A stretch of DNA of 64,000 nt, from the NCBI RefSeq assembly GCF_013812825.1, contig NZ_JACCSU010000068.1, positions 1-64,000 on the forward strand, read 5' to 3'. Source of the stretch: Sphingomonas sp. (GTDB lineage Bacteria; Pseudomonadota; Alphaproteobacteria; Sphingomonadales; Sphingomonadaceae). Position 1 is the first letter of the stretch. Every line of letters begins with the position of its first letter. Position numbers and translations under genes: made by a program. Shown piece after piece: positions 47,094 to 55,438 of this stretch. Below the pieces are notes generated by a model that was given only the letters and a program-made list of their open reading frames with translations, searched no databases and was not told where the DNA came from.

Positions 47094-48188
47094 ATGCTCC
47101 GATTGCCTCCGACGCTGATCGCCGTCGCCGCGCTCGCCTTGTCGAGCTGTGCGACGCCCGTCGCGCGCTCGCCGGTCGCCGGCACTTACGCGAACCCGGT
47201 GCTGAATGCCGACTTCCCCGATCCGGCGGTTCTGAAAGCGCCCGACGGATTCTATTACGCCTATGCGACCCAGACCGAGATCGGCGGCAAATGGGTCAAC
47301 ATCCAGCTCGCCCGGTCGCCCGACCTGGTCACCTGGCAGCATCTCGGCGACGCGCTTCCGGCCAGGCCCGGCTGGGCGTCCAAAACCCAGGATTTCTGGG
47401 CCCCGCACGTCGCCCGGCATGGCGACACCTACTACATGTATTATTCGGCCAAGCCCGACGCGGCTCTCAGCGACGACAAGCGCGGGCTGTGCCTCGCGGT
47501 GGCGACCGCCGGCGGTCCGCTCGGACCGTTCGTCGACATCGGCAAGCCGCTCCAGTGCGGCGAGGGCTTCGTCAACATCGACCCGATGTCGTTCGACGAT
47601 CCGGCGACCGGAAAGCGGCTGCTTTACTGGGGCTCGGGGTTCCGGCCGATCAAGGTGCAGGAGCTGGCGCCCGACCGGCTGTCCTTCGCTCCCGGGAGCA
47701 AGCCGGTCGACCTCGTCCCGATCATCAAGGACGATCCCAACCAGTATGAGCGGCTGGTCGAGGGCGCCTGGGTGATCCGCCGCGGCGGCTGGTACTACAT
47801 GTTCTACTCCGGCAATAATTGCTGCGGACGCGAGGCCAATTATGCCGTCCTCGTCGCCCGCTCGAGGAGCGCCACGGGCCCGTTCCAGAAGCTTGCTAGC
47901 GCAACCGGCGCTCCGACCAGCGCCACCGGCGCCGCGACGAGCGCGATCCTGGAGAAGCGCGGAATCTGGTTCGCGCCGGGACACAATGCGATCATCACCG
48001 ACGCGGCGGGTCAGGACTGGATGGTCTATCACGCGGTCGATGTGCGTCGCGCGCGCACCAAGGCGGCCGACGCCGTCAACACGCGCCGGATCATGCTGAT
48101 CGACCCGATCGTCTGGCGCGACGGGTGGCCGCGGATCGAAAACAACGGCCCGTCGACCGAGCGCAAACGCGCGCCGCGGGTGCGCTGA
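47094..48188 (+). CDS. GH43-family lipoprotein glycosidase
   Basis: A 364-residue propeller enzyme with lipobox LSSC at about residues 16-19. Likely catalytic base Asp in LNADFPDPAVLK, tuning Asp in FVNIDPMSF, donor Glu in RLVEGAWV. A short Ala/Thr/Ser repeat (SATGAPTSATGAATS) interrupts a surface loop. It is divergent from the cytoplasmic GH43 gene (76 bp) and convergent with the permease gene 4 bp away. Likely acts at the membrane on oligosaccharides brought in by the receptor; substrate inferred. Confidence 0.85.
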   Translation: MLRLPPTLIAVAALALSSCATPVARSPVAGTYANPVLNADFPDPAVLKAPDGFYYAYATQTEIGGKWVNIQLARSPDLVTWQHLGDALPARPGWASKTQDFWAPHVARHGDTYYMYYSAKPDAALSDDKRGLCLAVATAGGPLGPFVDIGKPLQCGEGFVNIDPMSFDDPATGKRLLYWGSGFRPIKVQELAPDRLSFAPGSKPVDLVPIIKDDPNQYERLVEGAWVIRRGGWYYMFYSGNNCCGREANYAVLVARSRSATGPFQKLASATGAPTSATGAATSAILEKRGIWFAPGHNAIITDAAGQDWMVYHAVDVRRARTKAADAVNTRRIMLIDPIVWRDGWPRIENNGPSTERKRAPRVR

Positions 48189-48192
48189 CCTT

Positions 48193-49545
48193 TTAGCCGC
48201 CGAGTGCGATCGGTTCGGGCTGGTTGCGCCGCATCCACAATCCGATCGGCACGCAGATCGCGACCGCAGCGACGATGAACAACCCGCTGGTCCAGTCGGC
48301 CGCAAGGAACGCGATCAACATCCCGACGTCGAGCAGCAGCGCGAGCGCGGGCAGCCACGGGTAAAGCTTGGCGCGGTAAGGCCGCGCCAGCTCGGGGGCC
48401 TCGCGGCGCAGCTTGAACAAGGCAAAGTCGGCGACAACAAACGGCACAATGCCCAGTGCGGCCATGATCAGGAACACTGTTGCGAATTGGCCGGTGAGAG
48501 TCAGCCCGAGCGCCGCCGCAGCGCTCAGCGCGAGCGCCACGCTGGGTGTCCCGCCGCGGTTGACCCGGAGCGCAGCGGTCGGGAACATCCTTTGCTCTGC
48601 AAGCCCATAGAGGATTCGCGGCGCACCCATCAGATTGGCGTTGAGGCAGGTGAGCGCGATCAGCACCGCGCCGATCGCGATCAGCTTGAACGCGAAGGGC
48701 CCGATGACCGGAGCCAGCGCATCGGCTATGGGCAAAGTCGATTTAGCAAGAGCGGCGGGACTCATCGTCAGGTACAGCGCCGCGCTGATCAGGCAATAGA
48801 GCGCCATGACGGCGAGCACGGTCATGAACATCCCGCGCGGAATGTTGCGGCTCGGATTTTGATCCTCCTCCGCGAAATAGGCGACGTTGGAAAAGCCTGT
48901 ATAGCCCCCGAAAATCGTCTGATAGGCGACGATGATCCCGGTCGCGCCGATTGGACCGACGGCATGGCCGAGCGCCGAGCTGTCAATGGGCCGGGAGAAC
49001 AAAATCAGCATGACCAGGGCGACCAGGAACAGCATCTTGGCCGCGCTGCCGATGATTTGGGCGGTGCTTCCTTCGCGCACTCCAAGCCAGTTGATTGCGA
49101 TGAAGACGGCGAGGAAGCCGACTGCAATCGCGGTTACGTAGGACGCCAAAGGTGGAACGGCCAAAACCGTGAAATCGGAAGCGAGGATCGAGAGCGCCGC
49201 GACGGCCGCGATATAGCCGAGCCAGTCCGTCCAGCCGACCAGCAGGCCACCGGGCTCGCCGAATGCGGCGCGCGCAGGGACGAACAACCCACCCGCACGC
49301 GGCAAAGCCGTCATCAGCTCCGACACGACATTCGCCTGCAGCAGGCAATGAAGGCCGACAGCGAGCCACAAGCCGAGCGCGAAGCCAGCGTGCGGGACCG
49401 CGTCGAACACCACGGCCGGGGTTCGCAATATGCCGCCGCCGACGACCGTCCCGACGCCGACCGCGAGCGCGAAGGCCAGGCCCAGCACGCGCAACAGCTG
49501 ACCGGCTTGCGGCGGCTTCCTGGCAAGCGTGGCGGCGACCTGCAT
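48193..49545 (-). CDS. APC-family amino-acid permease
   Basis: A 450-residue transporter with twelve helices. The first helix has GVGTVVGGGILRTPAVV, the Gly-rich substrate loop of the APC superfamily, and helix 6 contains GGYTGFSNVAYFAEEDQNPSRNIPRG, the FAEEDQNP motif common to LAT/CAT-type exchangers. The C-terminus is short and basic before QPEPIALGG. Substrate unknown. It is divergent from the nitronate monooxygenase-like gene with 67 bp between. Confidence 0.88.
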   Translation of the reverse strand: MQVAATLARKPPQAGQLLRVLGLAFALAVGVGTVVGGGILRTPAVVFDAVPHAGFALGLWLAVGLHCLLQANVVSELMTALPRAGGLFVPARAAFGEPGGLLVGWTDWLGYIAAVAALSILASDFTVLAVPPLASYVTAIAVGFLAVFIAINWLGVREGSTAQIIGSAAKMLFLVALVMLILFSRPIDSSALGHAVGPIGATGIIVAYQTIFGGYTGFSNVAYFAEEDQNPSRNIPRGMFMTVLAVMALYCLISAALYLTMSPAALAKSTLPIADALAPVIGPFAFKLIAIGAVLIALTCLNANLMGAPRILYGLAEQRMFPTAALRVNRGGTPSVALALSAAAALGLTLTGQFATVFLIMAALGIVPFVVADFALFKLRREAPELARPYRAKLYPWLPALALLLDVGMLIAFLAADWTSGLFIVAAVAICVPIGLWMRRNQPEPIALGG

Positions 49546-49612
49546 CGACGGACGCTGCCCCGATTATCGCGGCCTGTCTAGGCGACAGAGTTTCGTCAAG
49601 CTAAGCGCGGCC

Positions 49613-50572
49613 ATGGGCCTGCCGCCGATCCTTTCGAACCTGCGCATTCCGGTGATCGGGGCGCCATTGTTTATCGTCTCGAGCCCCAGGCTGGTGATTG
49701 CCCAGTGCACGTCCGGAATCGTCGGCAGCTTTCCGGCGCTGAACGCTCGGCCGGCCGAGAAGCTCGACGAGTGGCTGCACGAAATCACCGAGAGCCTGGC
49801 CGCGCACGACCGAGCCCATCCCGACGCGCCGGCGGCGCCGTTCGCGGTCAACCAGATCGTCCATCGCTCCAACGACCGCTTCGAGCGCGACATGGCGGTG
49901 TGCGCGAAGTGGAAGGTGCCGATCGTCATCACGTCGTTGGGCGCGCGGGTCGAACTCAACGATGCGGTCCACGGCTGGGGCGGGATCACGCTCCACGACG
50001 TGATCGACGACCGCTTCGCCCGCAAGGCGGTCGAGAAAGGCGCCGACGGGTTGGTCGCCGTCGCGGCCGGCGCCGGCGGCCATGCCGGACGCTGGTCGCC
50101 GTTCGCTCTGGTCCACGAGATCCGCCGCTGGTTCGACGGGCCGCTGGTGCTGTCGGGGGCGATCGCCACCGGCGGCGCGATCCTCGCCGCGCAATCGATG
50201 GGCGCCGACCTCGCCTACATCGGCTCGCCGTTCATCGCGACGCCCGAAGCCAACAGCTCCGATGCCTACAAGCAGGGGATCGTCGCGGCGAGCGCCGCCG
50301 ACATCGTCTACACCGACCTGTTCACCGGCGTTCACGGCAATTATCTGCGCTCGTCGATCGTTTCTTCGGGGCTCGATCCCGACGCGCTCGCGGCTGGCAC
50401 CATCGACGCGATGAAATTCGGGTCGGACGGCTCGAGCAAATCCAGGGCGTGGCGCGACATCTGGGGCTCGGGCCAAGGCATTGGAGCAGTCGACCGAATC
50501 CTGCCCGCCGCCGAGCTGGTCGCGAAACTGGCTGAAGAATATGCGGCCGCGAAGGCCCGCGTCTGCAGCTAG
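49613..50572 (+). CDS. Nitronate monooxygenase-like flavoprotein
   Basis: A 319-residue FMN-binding TIM barrel. Signatures are PVIGAPLFIVSSPRLVIA at the N-terminus, VAVAAGAGGHAGRWSPFAL with the catalytic His region, and GGAILAAQSMGADLAYIGSPF for FMN phosphate. Such enzymes oxidise nitronates (e.g. propionate 3-nitronate) or related acids. The ATG at 49613 was chosen by family N-terminus; no strong ribosome-binding site. Its TAG overlaps the stop of the convergent DUF1465 gene (CTAG). Confidence 0.88.
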   Translation: MGLPPILSNLRIPVIGAPLFIVSSPRLVIAQCTSGIVGSFPALNARPAEKLDEWLHEITESLAAHDRAHPDAPAAPFAVNQIVHRSNDRFERDMAVCAKWKVPIVITSLGARVELNDAVHGWGGITLHDVIDDRFARKAVEKGADGLVAVAAGAGGHAGRWSPFALVHEIRRWFDGPLVLSGAIATGGAILAAQSMGADLAYIGSPFIATPEANSSDAYKQGIVAASAADIVYTDLFTGVHGNYLRSSIVSSGLDPDALAAGTIDAMKFGSDGSSKSRAWRDIWGSGQGIGAVDRILPAAELVAKLAEEYAAAKARVCS

Positions 50573-51057
50573 TGCAGCTGCTCGCCGAGACCGCGCTCGA
50601 GCCGCCCCATCAGCGCCCGCGCCGGGCTGAGCGCCGGTTCCTCGAACATCGTCCCCTCGTCGAGCCTTTTGACTCGCGAGTAGAGGTCGGCGCTGCTGTT
50701 GATCAGCCGCTGCGCGGCTGGCGGCAGCTGGGCGACGATCGCCGGGTCGCTGTCCGCCGCATGGCCGAGCCGCCGTTCCGGACGGCGGCCCTGGCGCGCC
50801 GGGATCTCGCCGCTTTCGATCGCCCGCTGAGTCAGCAGCCAGGCGACGATGTGCATGATCCGGGTCGTCACCTTCAACGACTCGCAGGCAAAGCCGACAC
50901 GAACGAACGGCTCGAGCTCCGAGCGCGCCTCGCGCCCCGCCTGGTCGAAATAGGACCGGGCTTCGTCGGCCAGCAGCATCGCCTCCGTGTAGAACGCGTC
51001 GACCAGCCGCGGAGTGATCCGCGCCTCGGGCTGAAACATGTCGGTCGAATCGTCCAT
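50569..51057 (-). CDS. rcdA: DUF1465 protein, RcdA-type adaptor
   Basis: A 162-residue helical protein (FYTEAMLLADEARSYFD, VRVGFACESLKVTTRIMHIVAWLLTQRAI) of the DUF1465 family, to which the Caulobacter CtrA-degradation adaptor RcdA belongs. RcdA delivers substrates to ClpXP during the cell cycle. GGAGAAG supports the ATG at 51055-51057; a longer frame adds a low-quality leader. The assignment to RcdA rests on family memory, so function here is likely but unproven. Confidence 0.75.
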   Translation of the reverse strand: MDDSTDMFQPEARITPRLVDAFYTEAMLLADEARSYFDQAGREARSELEPFVRVGFACESLKVTTRIMHIVAWLLTQRAIESGEIPARQGRRPERRLGHAADSDPAIVAQLPPAAQRLINSSADLYSRVKRLDEGTMFEEPALSPARALMGRLERGLGEQLH

Positions 51058-51154
51058 TGCTTCTCCAGACTGCCACCGATGACCGGCGCTGAAAACGATT
51101 GAAAATGGGCCTCGGCTGCCTTTCGGCCCCAAATCGTCCCGTCTCGGGACGGGG

Positions 51155-51355
51155 TCAGGCGATGATGTCCGGCACGCTTCGGTCGCGCAGCCGCTCGATT
51201 TCGTCCTTCAATCGAAGCTTGCGCTTCTTCAGCCGGGCAATCTCGAGCTGGTCGGCCGTCCCTTGCGCGATCAGCGCCGCGATCTCATCGTCGAGGGCTC
51301 TGTGCTCGAGCTGCAACGCGGCAAGCTGCTGCGCGGCAGTCTCGTCGTCGTTCAT
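51155..51355 (-). CDS. YdcH/DUF465-type small coiled-coil protein
   Basis: A 66-residue helical protein: ALQLEHRALDDEIAALIAQG then LEIARLKKRKLRLKDEIERL. The LEHRALDxEI...LKKxKLxLKDEI pattern is DUF465. Function not established. It is followed on the other strand by a second member at 51520. Confidence 0.85.
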   Translation of the reverse strand: MNDDETAAQQLAALQLEHRALDDEIAALIAQGTADQLEIARLKKRKLRLKDEIERLRDRSVPDIIA

Positions 51356-51519
51356 GCGCGCAGCCTAATCCATTCAGGCGTCGATTGGAAAAGTTCATGG
51401 CCGGCGGGCAAGGCAGGCCGCGCCGGGCTGTCGCCGAACCGTAATGATCGCCCGAGACAAAAGCCGAGAATCGTGATTTATTGGCGGACGGTCTTTCAAC
51501 CCGGAAAGGAATCCCGCCG

Positions 51520-51675
51520 ATGGACAAGGCACCTGTCGAGGATCTGGCATCCAAGCATGCAGCGCTTCACGCGCTCATCGACGAGGAAGAAAATCGCCCG
51601 CATCCCGACGAGGATTTGCTCCACCGATTGAAGAAGGAAAAGCTGAGGCTGAAGGACTTGATGCTCGGCCACTAG
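51520..51675 (+). CDS. Second YdcH/DUF465-type small protein
   Basis: A 51-residue member with SKHAALHALIDEEE and LHRLKKEKLRLKDLMLGH. AAAGGAA is 9 bases before the ATG at 51520. It is divergent from the 66-residue paralogue, so the two probably arose by duplication and inversion. Confidence 0.85.
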   Translation: MDKAPVEDLASKHAALHALIDEEENRPHPDEDLLHRLKKEKLRLKDLMLGH

Positions 51676-51714
51676 GGCCGGCCAAACGCCCCATACTGAA
51701 AGCGCGACGGCCGC

Positions 51715-52179
51715 TCAGTCGTCGCGCGACACCTTTTCGATCCGCTCGTGGCGCTCCTGCGCCTCCAGGGTCATCGTCGCGACTGGCCGAGCCTCGAGCC
51801 TGGCGAGCGAGATCGGCTCACCCGTCACTTCGCAATAGCCATATTCGCCTTCGTAAAGGCGGCGGATCGCGCATTCGATCTTGGCGATCAGCTTGCGCTG
51901 GCGGTCGCGGGTGCGCAGCTCGATCGCCCAGTCGGTCTCGCTCGATGCGCGGTCGGCGAGGTCGGGCTCGCGCAGGCAATCGACCTGGAGCTGCGCCATG
52001 GTCGCCCGCGATTCCTCGATGATCGCGTCCTTCCACTCCTTGAGGCGGCGGAGGAAGTAAGCGCGATGCTTGTCGCACATGAAGTCTTCGCGCTCCGTCG
52101 GGCCATAGCCCTCGGGAAGGATCAGCCGGTCAAACGGTAGCGGGTGTTCGCCATAAAGGTCGACAAGTGCGGTCGCCAT
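51715..52179 (-). CDS. dksA: DksA/TraR-family regulator, single-cysteine form
   Basis: A 154-residue RNA-polymerase secondary-channel protein. The coiled-coil tip and globular part are present (KEWKDAIIEESRATMAQLQ, YEGEYGYCEVTGEPI, LEARPVATMTLEAQERHE). Of the four Cys of classic DksA zinc fingers only the first (GYC) remains; the others are Thr, Met and Glu. Single-Cys DksA forms are known in alphaproteobacteria. The ATG at 52177-52179 has GGAGG four bases upstream. 295 bp separates it from divergent surE. Confidence 0.88.
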   Translation of the reverse strand: MATALVDLYGEHPLPFDRLILPEGYGPTEREDFMCDKHRAYFLRRLKEWKDAIIEESRATMAQLQVDCLREPDLADRASSETDWAIELRTRDRQRKLIAKIECAIRRLYEGEYGYCEVTGEPISLARLEARPVATMTLEAQERHERIEKVSRDD

Positions 52180-52284
52180 AACCCCTCCCCAGTCGCGGCC
52201 CATCGAAAGAAGCTTCGATCAAGGCCACATATCCCGCCGCCGCTGCGGCCGGGCCCACCGGTGCAGCCGGAGGCGATTAAATCA

Positions 52285-52315
52285 GGCTTTCCCGCCACTT
52301 AAGACCGGGAAAGCC
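52285..52315. promoter_or_regulatory. Ten-base-pair inverted repeat between dksA and surE
   Basis: GGCTTTCCCG-N11-CGGGAAAGCC lies in the 295-bp divergent region 52180-52474, 106 bp before the dksA start and 160 bp before surE. It has no T run. A palindrome CAACATGTTG follows at 52391-52400. The region holds no open frame I can support. Confidence 0.5.
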
Positions 52316-52474
52316 GGTCATCCCCAAGGCGCCTATAGTTAAGCCCCAACGCCTTAACAAGGACTGACGAAGGACGGCCGAAGAAAAGCGCAACATGTTG
52401 CCATTATGGCGCAATTCGGCCGTTGAGCGGTCCCGGTTGCGGCTTGCGTCCGCCTCGCCCATAGCGCCCGTTCG

Positions 52475-53242
52475 ATGCGCATCCTGCTGACCAACGACGA
52501 CGGCGTGAACGCGCGCGGAATGGCGCTCCTCGAAGCGGTGGCGCGCAAGCTCGCCGACGACATCTGGGTGGTCGCCCCGTCCGAGGAACAGTCGGGCGCG
52601 GGCCACTCGCTGACCCTGACCCAGCCGGTCCGCCTTCGCCATCATGGCGACCAGCGCTTTTCGGTCACCGGAACTCCGACCGACGCAGTCATGCTGGCGC
52701 TCGCCCATGTGATGAAGGATTCGCCGCCCGACGTGATCCTGTCGGGCATCAACCGCGGCGCCAACCTCGGCGAGGACGTCACTTATTCGGGCACCGTGTC
52801 GGCGGCGATGGAGGGAGCGCTCGCCGGCGTCCGCTCGATCGCCTTGAGCCAGGGCTATTCGCGCGAGGGCATGGGCGACACGGTCCCGTTCGCGGCGGCC
52901 GAAGGCTGGGCGGAGCGCGTGCTGTCGCCGCTGCTGACATTCGAGTCCGCGGCCGGCACTCTGATCAACGTGAATTTCCCCGCGGTCCCGGCCGACGAGG
53001 TCAAGGGAATCCGGGTCTGCCGCCAGGGGATCCGCGATTACGGCCGGTTGCGGATCGTCCAGCGCACCGACCCGCGCGGTTACGACTATTACTGGTTCGG
53101 CCTCGGTCCGATGGTCGAGACCCCCGGGCATCTGACCGATCTGGAGGCGGTCGCCGACGGCTATGTCTCGGTGACCCCGCTCCATCTCGACCTAACTCAC
53201 GACGAATCCTTGCTGCCGCTCGGCCGCCAGTTCGAATCCTGA
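52475..53242 (+). CDS. surE: 5'-nucleotidase SurE
   Basis: SurE is a metal-dependent nucleoside-5'-monophosphate phosphatase with stress and stationary-phase roles. The 255-residue protein has metal ligands Asp8 and Asp9 (TNDDG), Ser40 (EEQSGAGHS) and Asn93 (SGINRGANLGED), plus the GTPTDAV loop. The ATG at 52475 gives the standard MRILLTNDDG. Its last 46 bases overlap a convergent small membrane-protein gene. Confidence 0.96.
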   Translation: MRILLTNDDGVNARGMALLEAVARKLADDIWVVAPSEEQSGAGHSLTLTQPVRLRHHGDQRFSVTGTPTDAVMLALAHVMKDSPPDVILSGINRGANLGEDVTYSGTVSAAMEGALAGVRSIALSQGYSREGMGDTVPFAAAEGWAERVLSPLLTFESAAGTLINVNFPAVPADEVKGIRVCRQGIRDYGRLRIVQRTDPRGYDYYWFGLGPMVETPGHLTDLEAVADGYVSVTPLHLDLTHDESLLPLGRQFES

Positions 53243-53568
53243 CCAAGCAGCTCCGGCCGGCGCCGGGCGAGGACGAAGATCAAGCTCGGGATCAGCATCG
53301 TCAGGACGATGTCCTTGAGGGCTTCGCCAAGCTGCATCCCCGGGTCCGGCCAGACGTCGACCAGGAAGTCGTTCACTTCGTTGATCAGGACCAGCGCCAG
53401 CACCGCGAGCAGCGGCCTCCACCGCGCCACCGAGCTTTTGAACAGAACCGCGACCAGCAGCTGAATTAGCACGCCGACAAGGATGTGCAGAGCGTCCATG
53501 CTGATCCCCGTCGAATGCTCGACGAGCAGCTTGAACTGATGCCAGTCGAAGATTTGCAGGAAATTCAT
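53197..53568 (-). CDS. Small hydrophobic membrane protein
   Basis: A 123-residue protein with three likely helices ([48 protein letters not shown]). The ATG at 53566-53568 overlaps the TGA of the epimerase gene (ATGA), so it is coupled to it, and its 3' end overlaps surE in antisense by 46 bp. I do not recognise a family; a role near polysaccharide synthesis is suggested only by the coupling. Confidence 0.7.
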   Translation of the reverse strand: MNFLQIFDWHQFKLLVEHSTGISMDALHILVGVLIQLLVAVLFKSSVARWRPLLAVLALVLINEVNDFLVDVWPDPGMQLGEALKDIVLTMLIPSLIFVLARRRPELLGQDSNWRPSGSKDSS

Positions 53569-54593
53569 CGCGCCGAGTGCAGGTACCAGGGAAGCGCTTC
53601 GGCGATGCCGTCGCCGATGCGGTGCGTCGGTGCATAGCCGAGCAGCCGGTGGGCCTTGGCGATGTCGGCTTCCGAATGGAGCACGTCGCCGCGGCGGAAA
53701 TCGGCGTGGACCGGCTCCTTGTCGTAATGCACCTGGTGCCGGGCCAGGCCGTCGCGCAACAGGCCGAACAGCTGGTTCAATGACGTTCGCTCGCCGACCG
53801 CGACATTGTAAACCTGGTTCTGCGCATCCTCGCCGGCGAGCGCGGCGCGCAAATTCGCCTGGACCGCATTGGCGACATAGCAAAAATCGCGGCTGGTCGA
53901 GCCATCGCCGTAGATCTCGATCGGGCTGCCGCTCATCATCGCCGCGATCCATTTCGGGATCACCGCTGCATAGGGCCCTTCCGGGTCCTGCTTGGGGCCG
54001 AAAACGTTGAAATAGCGCAGCCCGATCGACGGGAAATCATAGCTGCGCGCATAGACCGACGCGTAGATCTCGTTGGTGAGCTTGGTCGCCGCGTAAGGTG
54101 ACAGCGGATTGCCGATCCGCTCCTCGCGCTTGGGCAGGTTGGGCTCGTCGCCGTAGGTCGAGCTCGACGCGGCATAGACGAAGCGCCTGACGCCCGCGAG
54201 CCGAGCAGCGTCGAGCATGTTGACGAAGCCGGTCACGTTGACGTCGTGCGATGTCAGCGGGTCGGCGAGCGATCGCGGAACCGAACCGAGCGCGGCCTGG
54301 TGAAGAACGATCTCGACGTTCTCGACCGCGCTGGCGCACGCATCCCGGTCGCGAATATCGGCCTCGATCAGCTGAAAGCTCGACCAGCGCTCGTCGCCAA
54401 CCGCGGCCCGCACCTGGTCCAGATTGCCGCGGTGCCCGGTCGCGAAATTGTCGAGCCCGATCACCTGCTGGCCGGCGGCGAGCAAGGCTTCGACCAGGTT
54501 CGAGCCGATGAAGCCGGCCGCGCCGGTCACCAGCCACCGCCCACTGACCTTGCTCAGGCGGCCGGCGACGTCGTCTTGCAGTTCGATGGGCAT
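53565..54593 (-). CDS. UDP-N-acetylglucosamine 4-epimerase-like (WbpP/TviC type)
   Basis: A 342-residue SDR enzyme that interconverts UDP-GlcNAc and UDP-GalNAc (or the uronates). The NAD motif is GAAGFIGSN at 24-32, Tyr167 and Lys171 are the catalytic pair in SPYAATK, and the Ser block AASSSTYGD precedes them. The long N-terminal start [18 protein letters not shown] is common in WbpP-type epimerases. It precedes the small membrane-protein gene with overlapping codons and follows the CAP gene by 69 bp. Confidence 0.85.
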   Translation of the reverse strand: MPIELQDDVAGRLSKVSGRWLVTGAAGFIGSNLVEALLAAGQQVIGLDNFATGHRGNLDQVRAAVGDERWSSFQLIEADIRDRDACASAVENVEIVLHQAALGSVPRSLADPLTSHDVNVTGFVNMLDAARLAGVRRFVYAASSSTYGDEPNLPKREERIGNPLSPYAATKLTNEIYASVYARSYDFPSIGLRYFNVFGPKQDPEGPYAAVIPKWIAAMMSGSPIEIYGDGSTSRDFCYVANAVQANLRAALAGEDAQNQVYNVAVGERTSLNQLFGLLRDGLARHQVHYDKEPVHADFRRGDVLHSEADIAKAHRLLGYAPTHRIGDGIAEALPWYLHSAR

Positions 54594-54662
54594 TCGGGCG
54601 GGCTCGCTGGGCGGTTGTCGGTCCCGCCCCTTAGCGCGTGCCGGCGCCCAACCGGAAGTGCG

Positions 54663-55193
54663 TTAGCCTACGTAGCGCCCGTCCACATTTCCTGGCGGCG
54701 AATAACGGCAGATCAGATAGTCCCAGCTGCCGGTCGAGTGAATCACGCAGCCGACGCGCGTCGTGCCCTTCCAGATCAACTGAGTGTAGTGCGACACGTC
54801 GTTCCAGTTGCCCGTCCGGCTGACGTACGGGAACATGCCCGCGCGAAACATGCGCCGCTCGTCGATCCAGGTGCGGACCATCTGCTCGGGCGAGTAGGAA
54901 CCGCGGGTTCCCATCCACAGATTCTCGCGCTGGCCGGGGCGCATCGCCCGCGGCGAGTGCTGCAGCCGGCCGACGCGCGCGAGCATCGGTCCGTACGCCG
55001 CCGCCGAGGCCGCGAGCTGCGGGTCCCACTGCAACGGCGGCAGGTTGAGCCGCGCCCGCTCGGAATTGTGCGACGCGAGCAATCGAACGGCGGTGTCCGT
55101 TCCGCGCGAATAGAGCATCGTCGCCGAATTGGCCGCTGTCGGCCACACCGTCAGCGCCATCAACGTCAGGCAGCTCGCAATCAGTTTTTTCAC
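54663..55193 (-). CDS. Exported CAP/PR-1-like domain protein
   Basis: A 176-residue secreted protein. The signal peptide ends at AANSA (about 25). CAP-domain residues are visible: HNSERA with the first His, PAMRPGQRENLW with Glu, and HYTQLIWKGTTRVGC with the second His; the end CRYSPPGNVDGRYVG resembles plant PR-1-type C-termini. Translation is placed at the GTG 55191-55193, the start giving a proper signal peptide. Bacterial CAP proteins may bind lipids or act in the envelope; no enzyme function can be given. Confidence 0.88.
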   Translation of the reverse strand: MKKLIASCLTLMALTVWPTAANSATMLYSRGTDTAVRLLASHNSERARLNLPPLQWDPQLAASAAAYGPMLARVGRLQHSPRAMRPGQRENLWMGTRGSYSPEQMVRTWIDERRMFRAGMFPYVSRTGNWNDVSHYTQLIWKGTTRVGCVIHSTGSWDYLICRYSPPGNVDGRYVG

Positions 55194-55438
55194 AACCCAC
55201 CCCCGGAGGATTAAGACTGGAAGCAAATTAGGTTTCGAAATCCTAATGACATCTGAATTTCGGCCCCATTTACGATGGAACGTTGCGGTCAGGGGCCGAA
55301 AAGAGGTGCATTAACAGTGTGTTGTCGGAACCGCCGAGATCCGGTCGGGAGTACCGGCGGCACACCGCCTCACAACGCGGGCGCAAAGTGCTATTGCGCG
55401 CCAATGATTGCTCGTTCGCATCGGCCGGAGGCATCCGC

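Noticed and set aside
52330-52356. Two TTAA sites before surE as a CtrA site
   Set aside because: Spacing is 11 rather than 7 bases.
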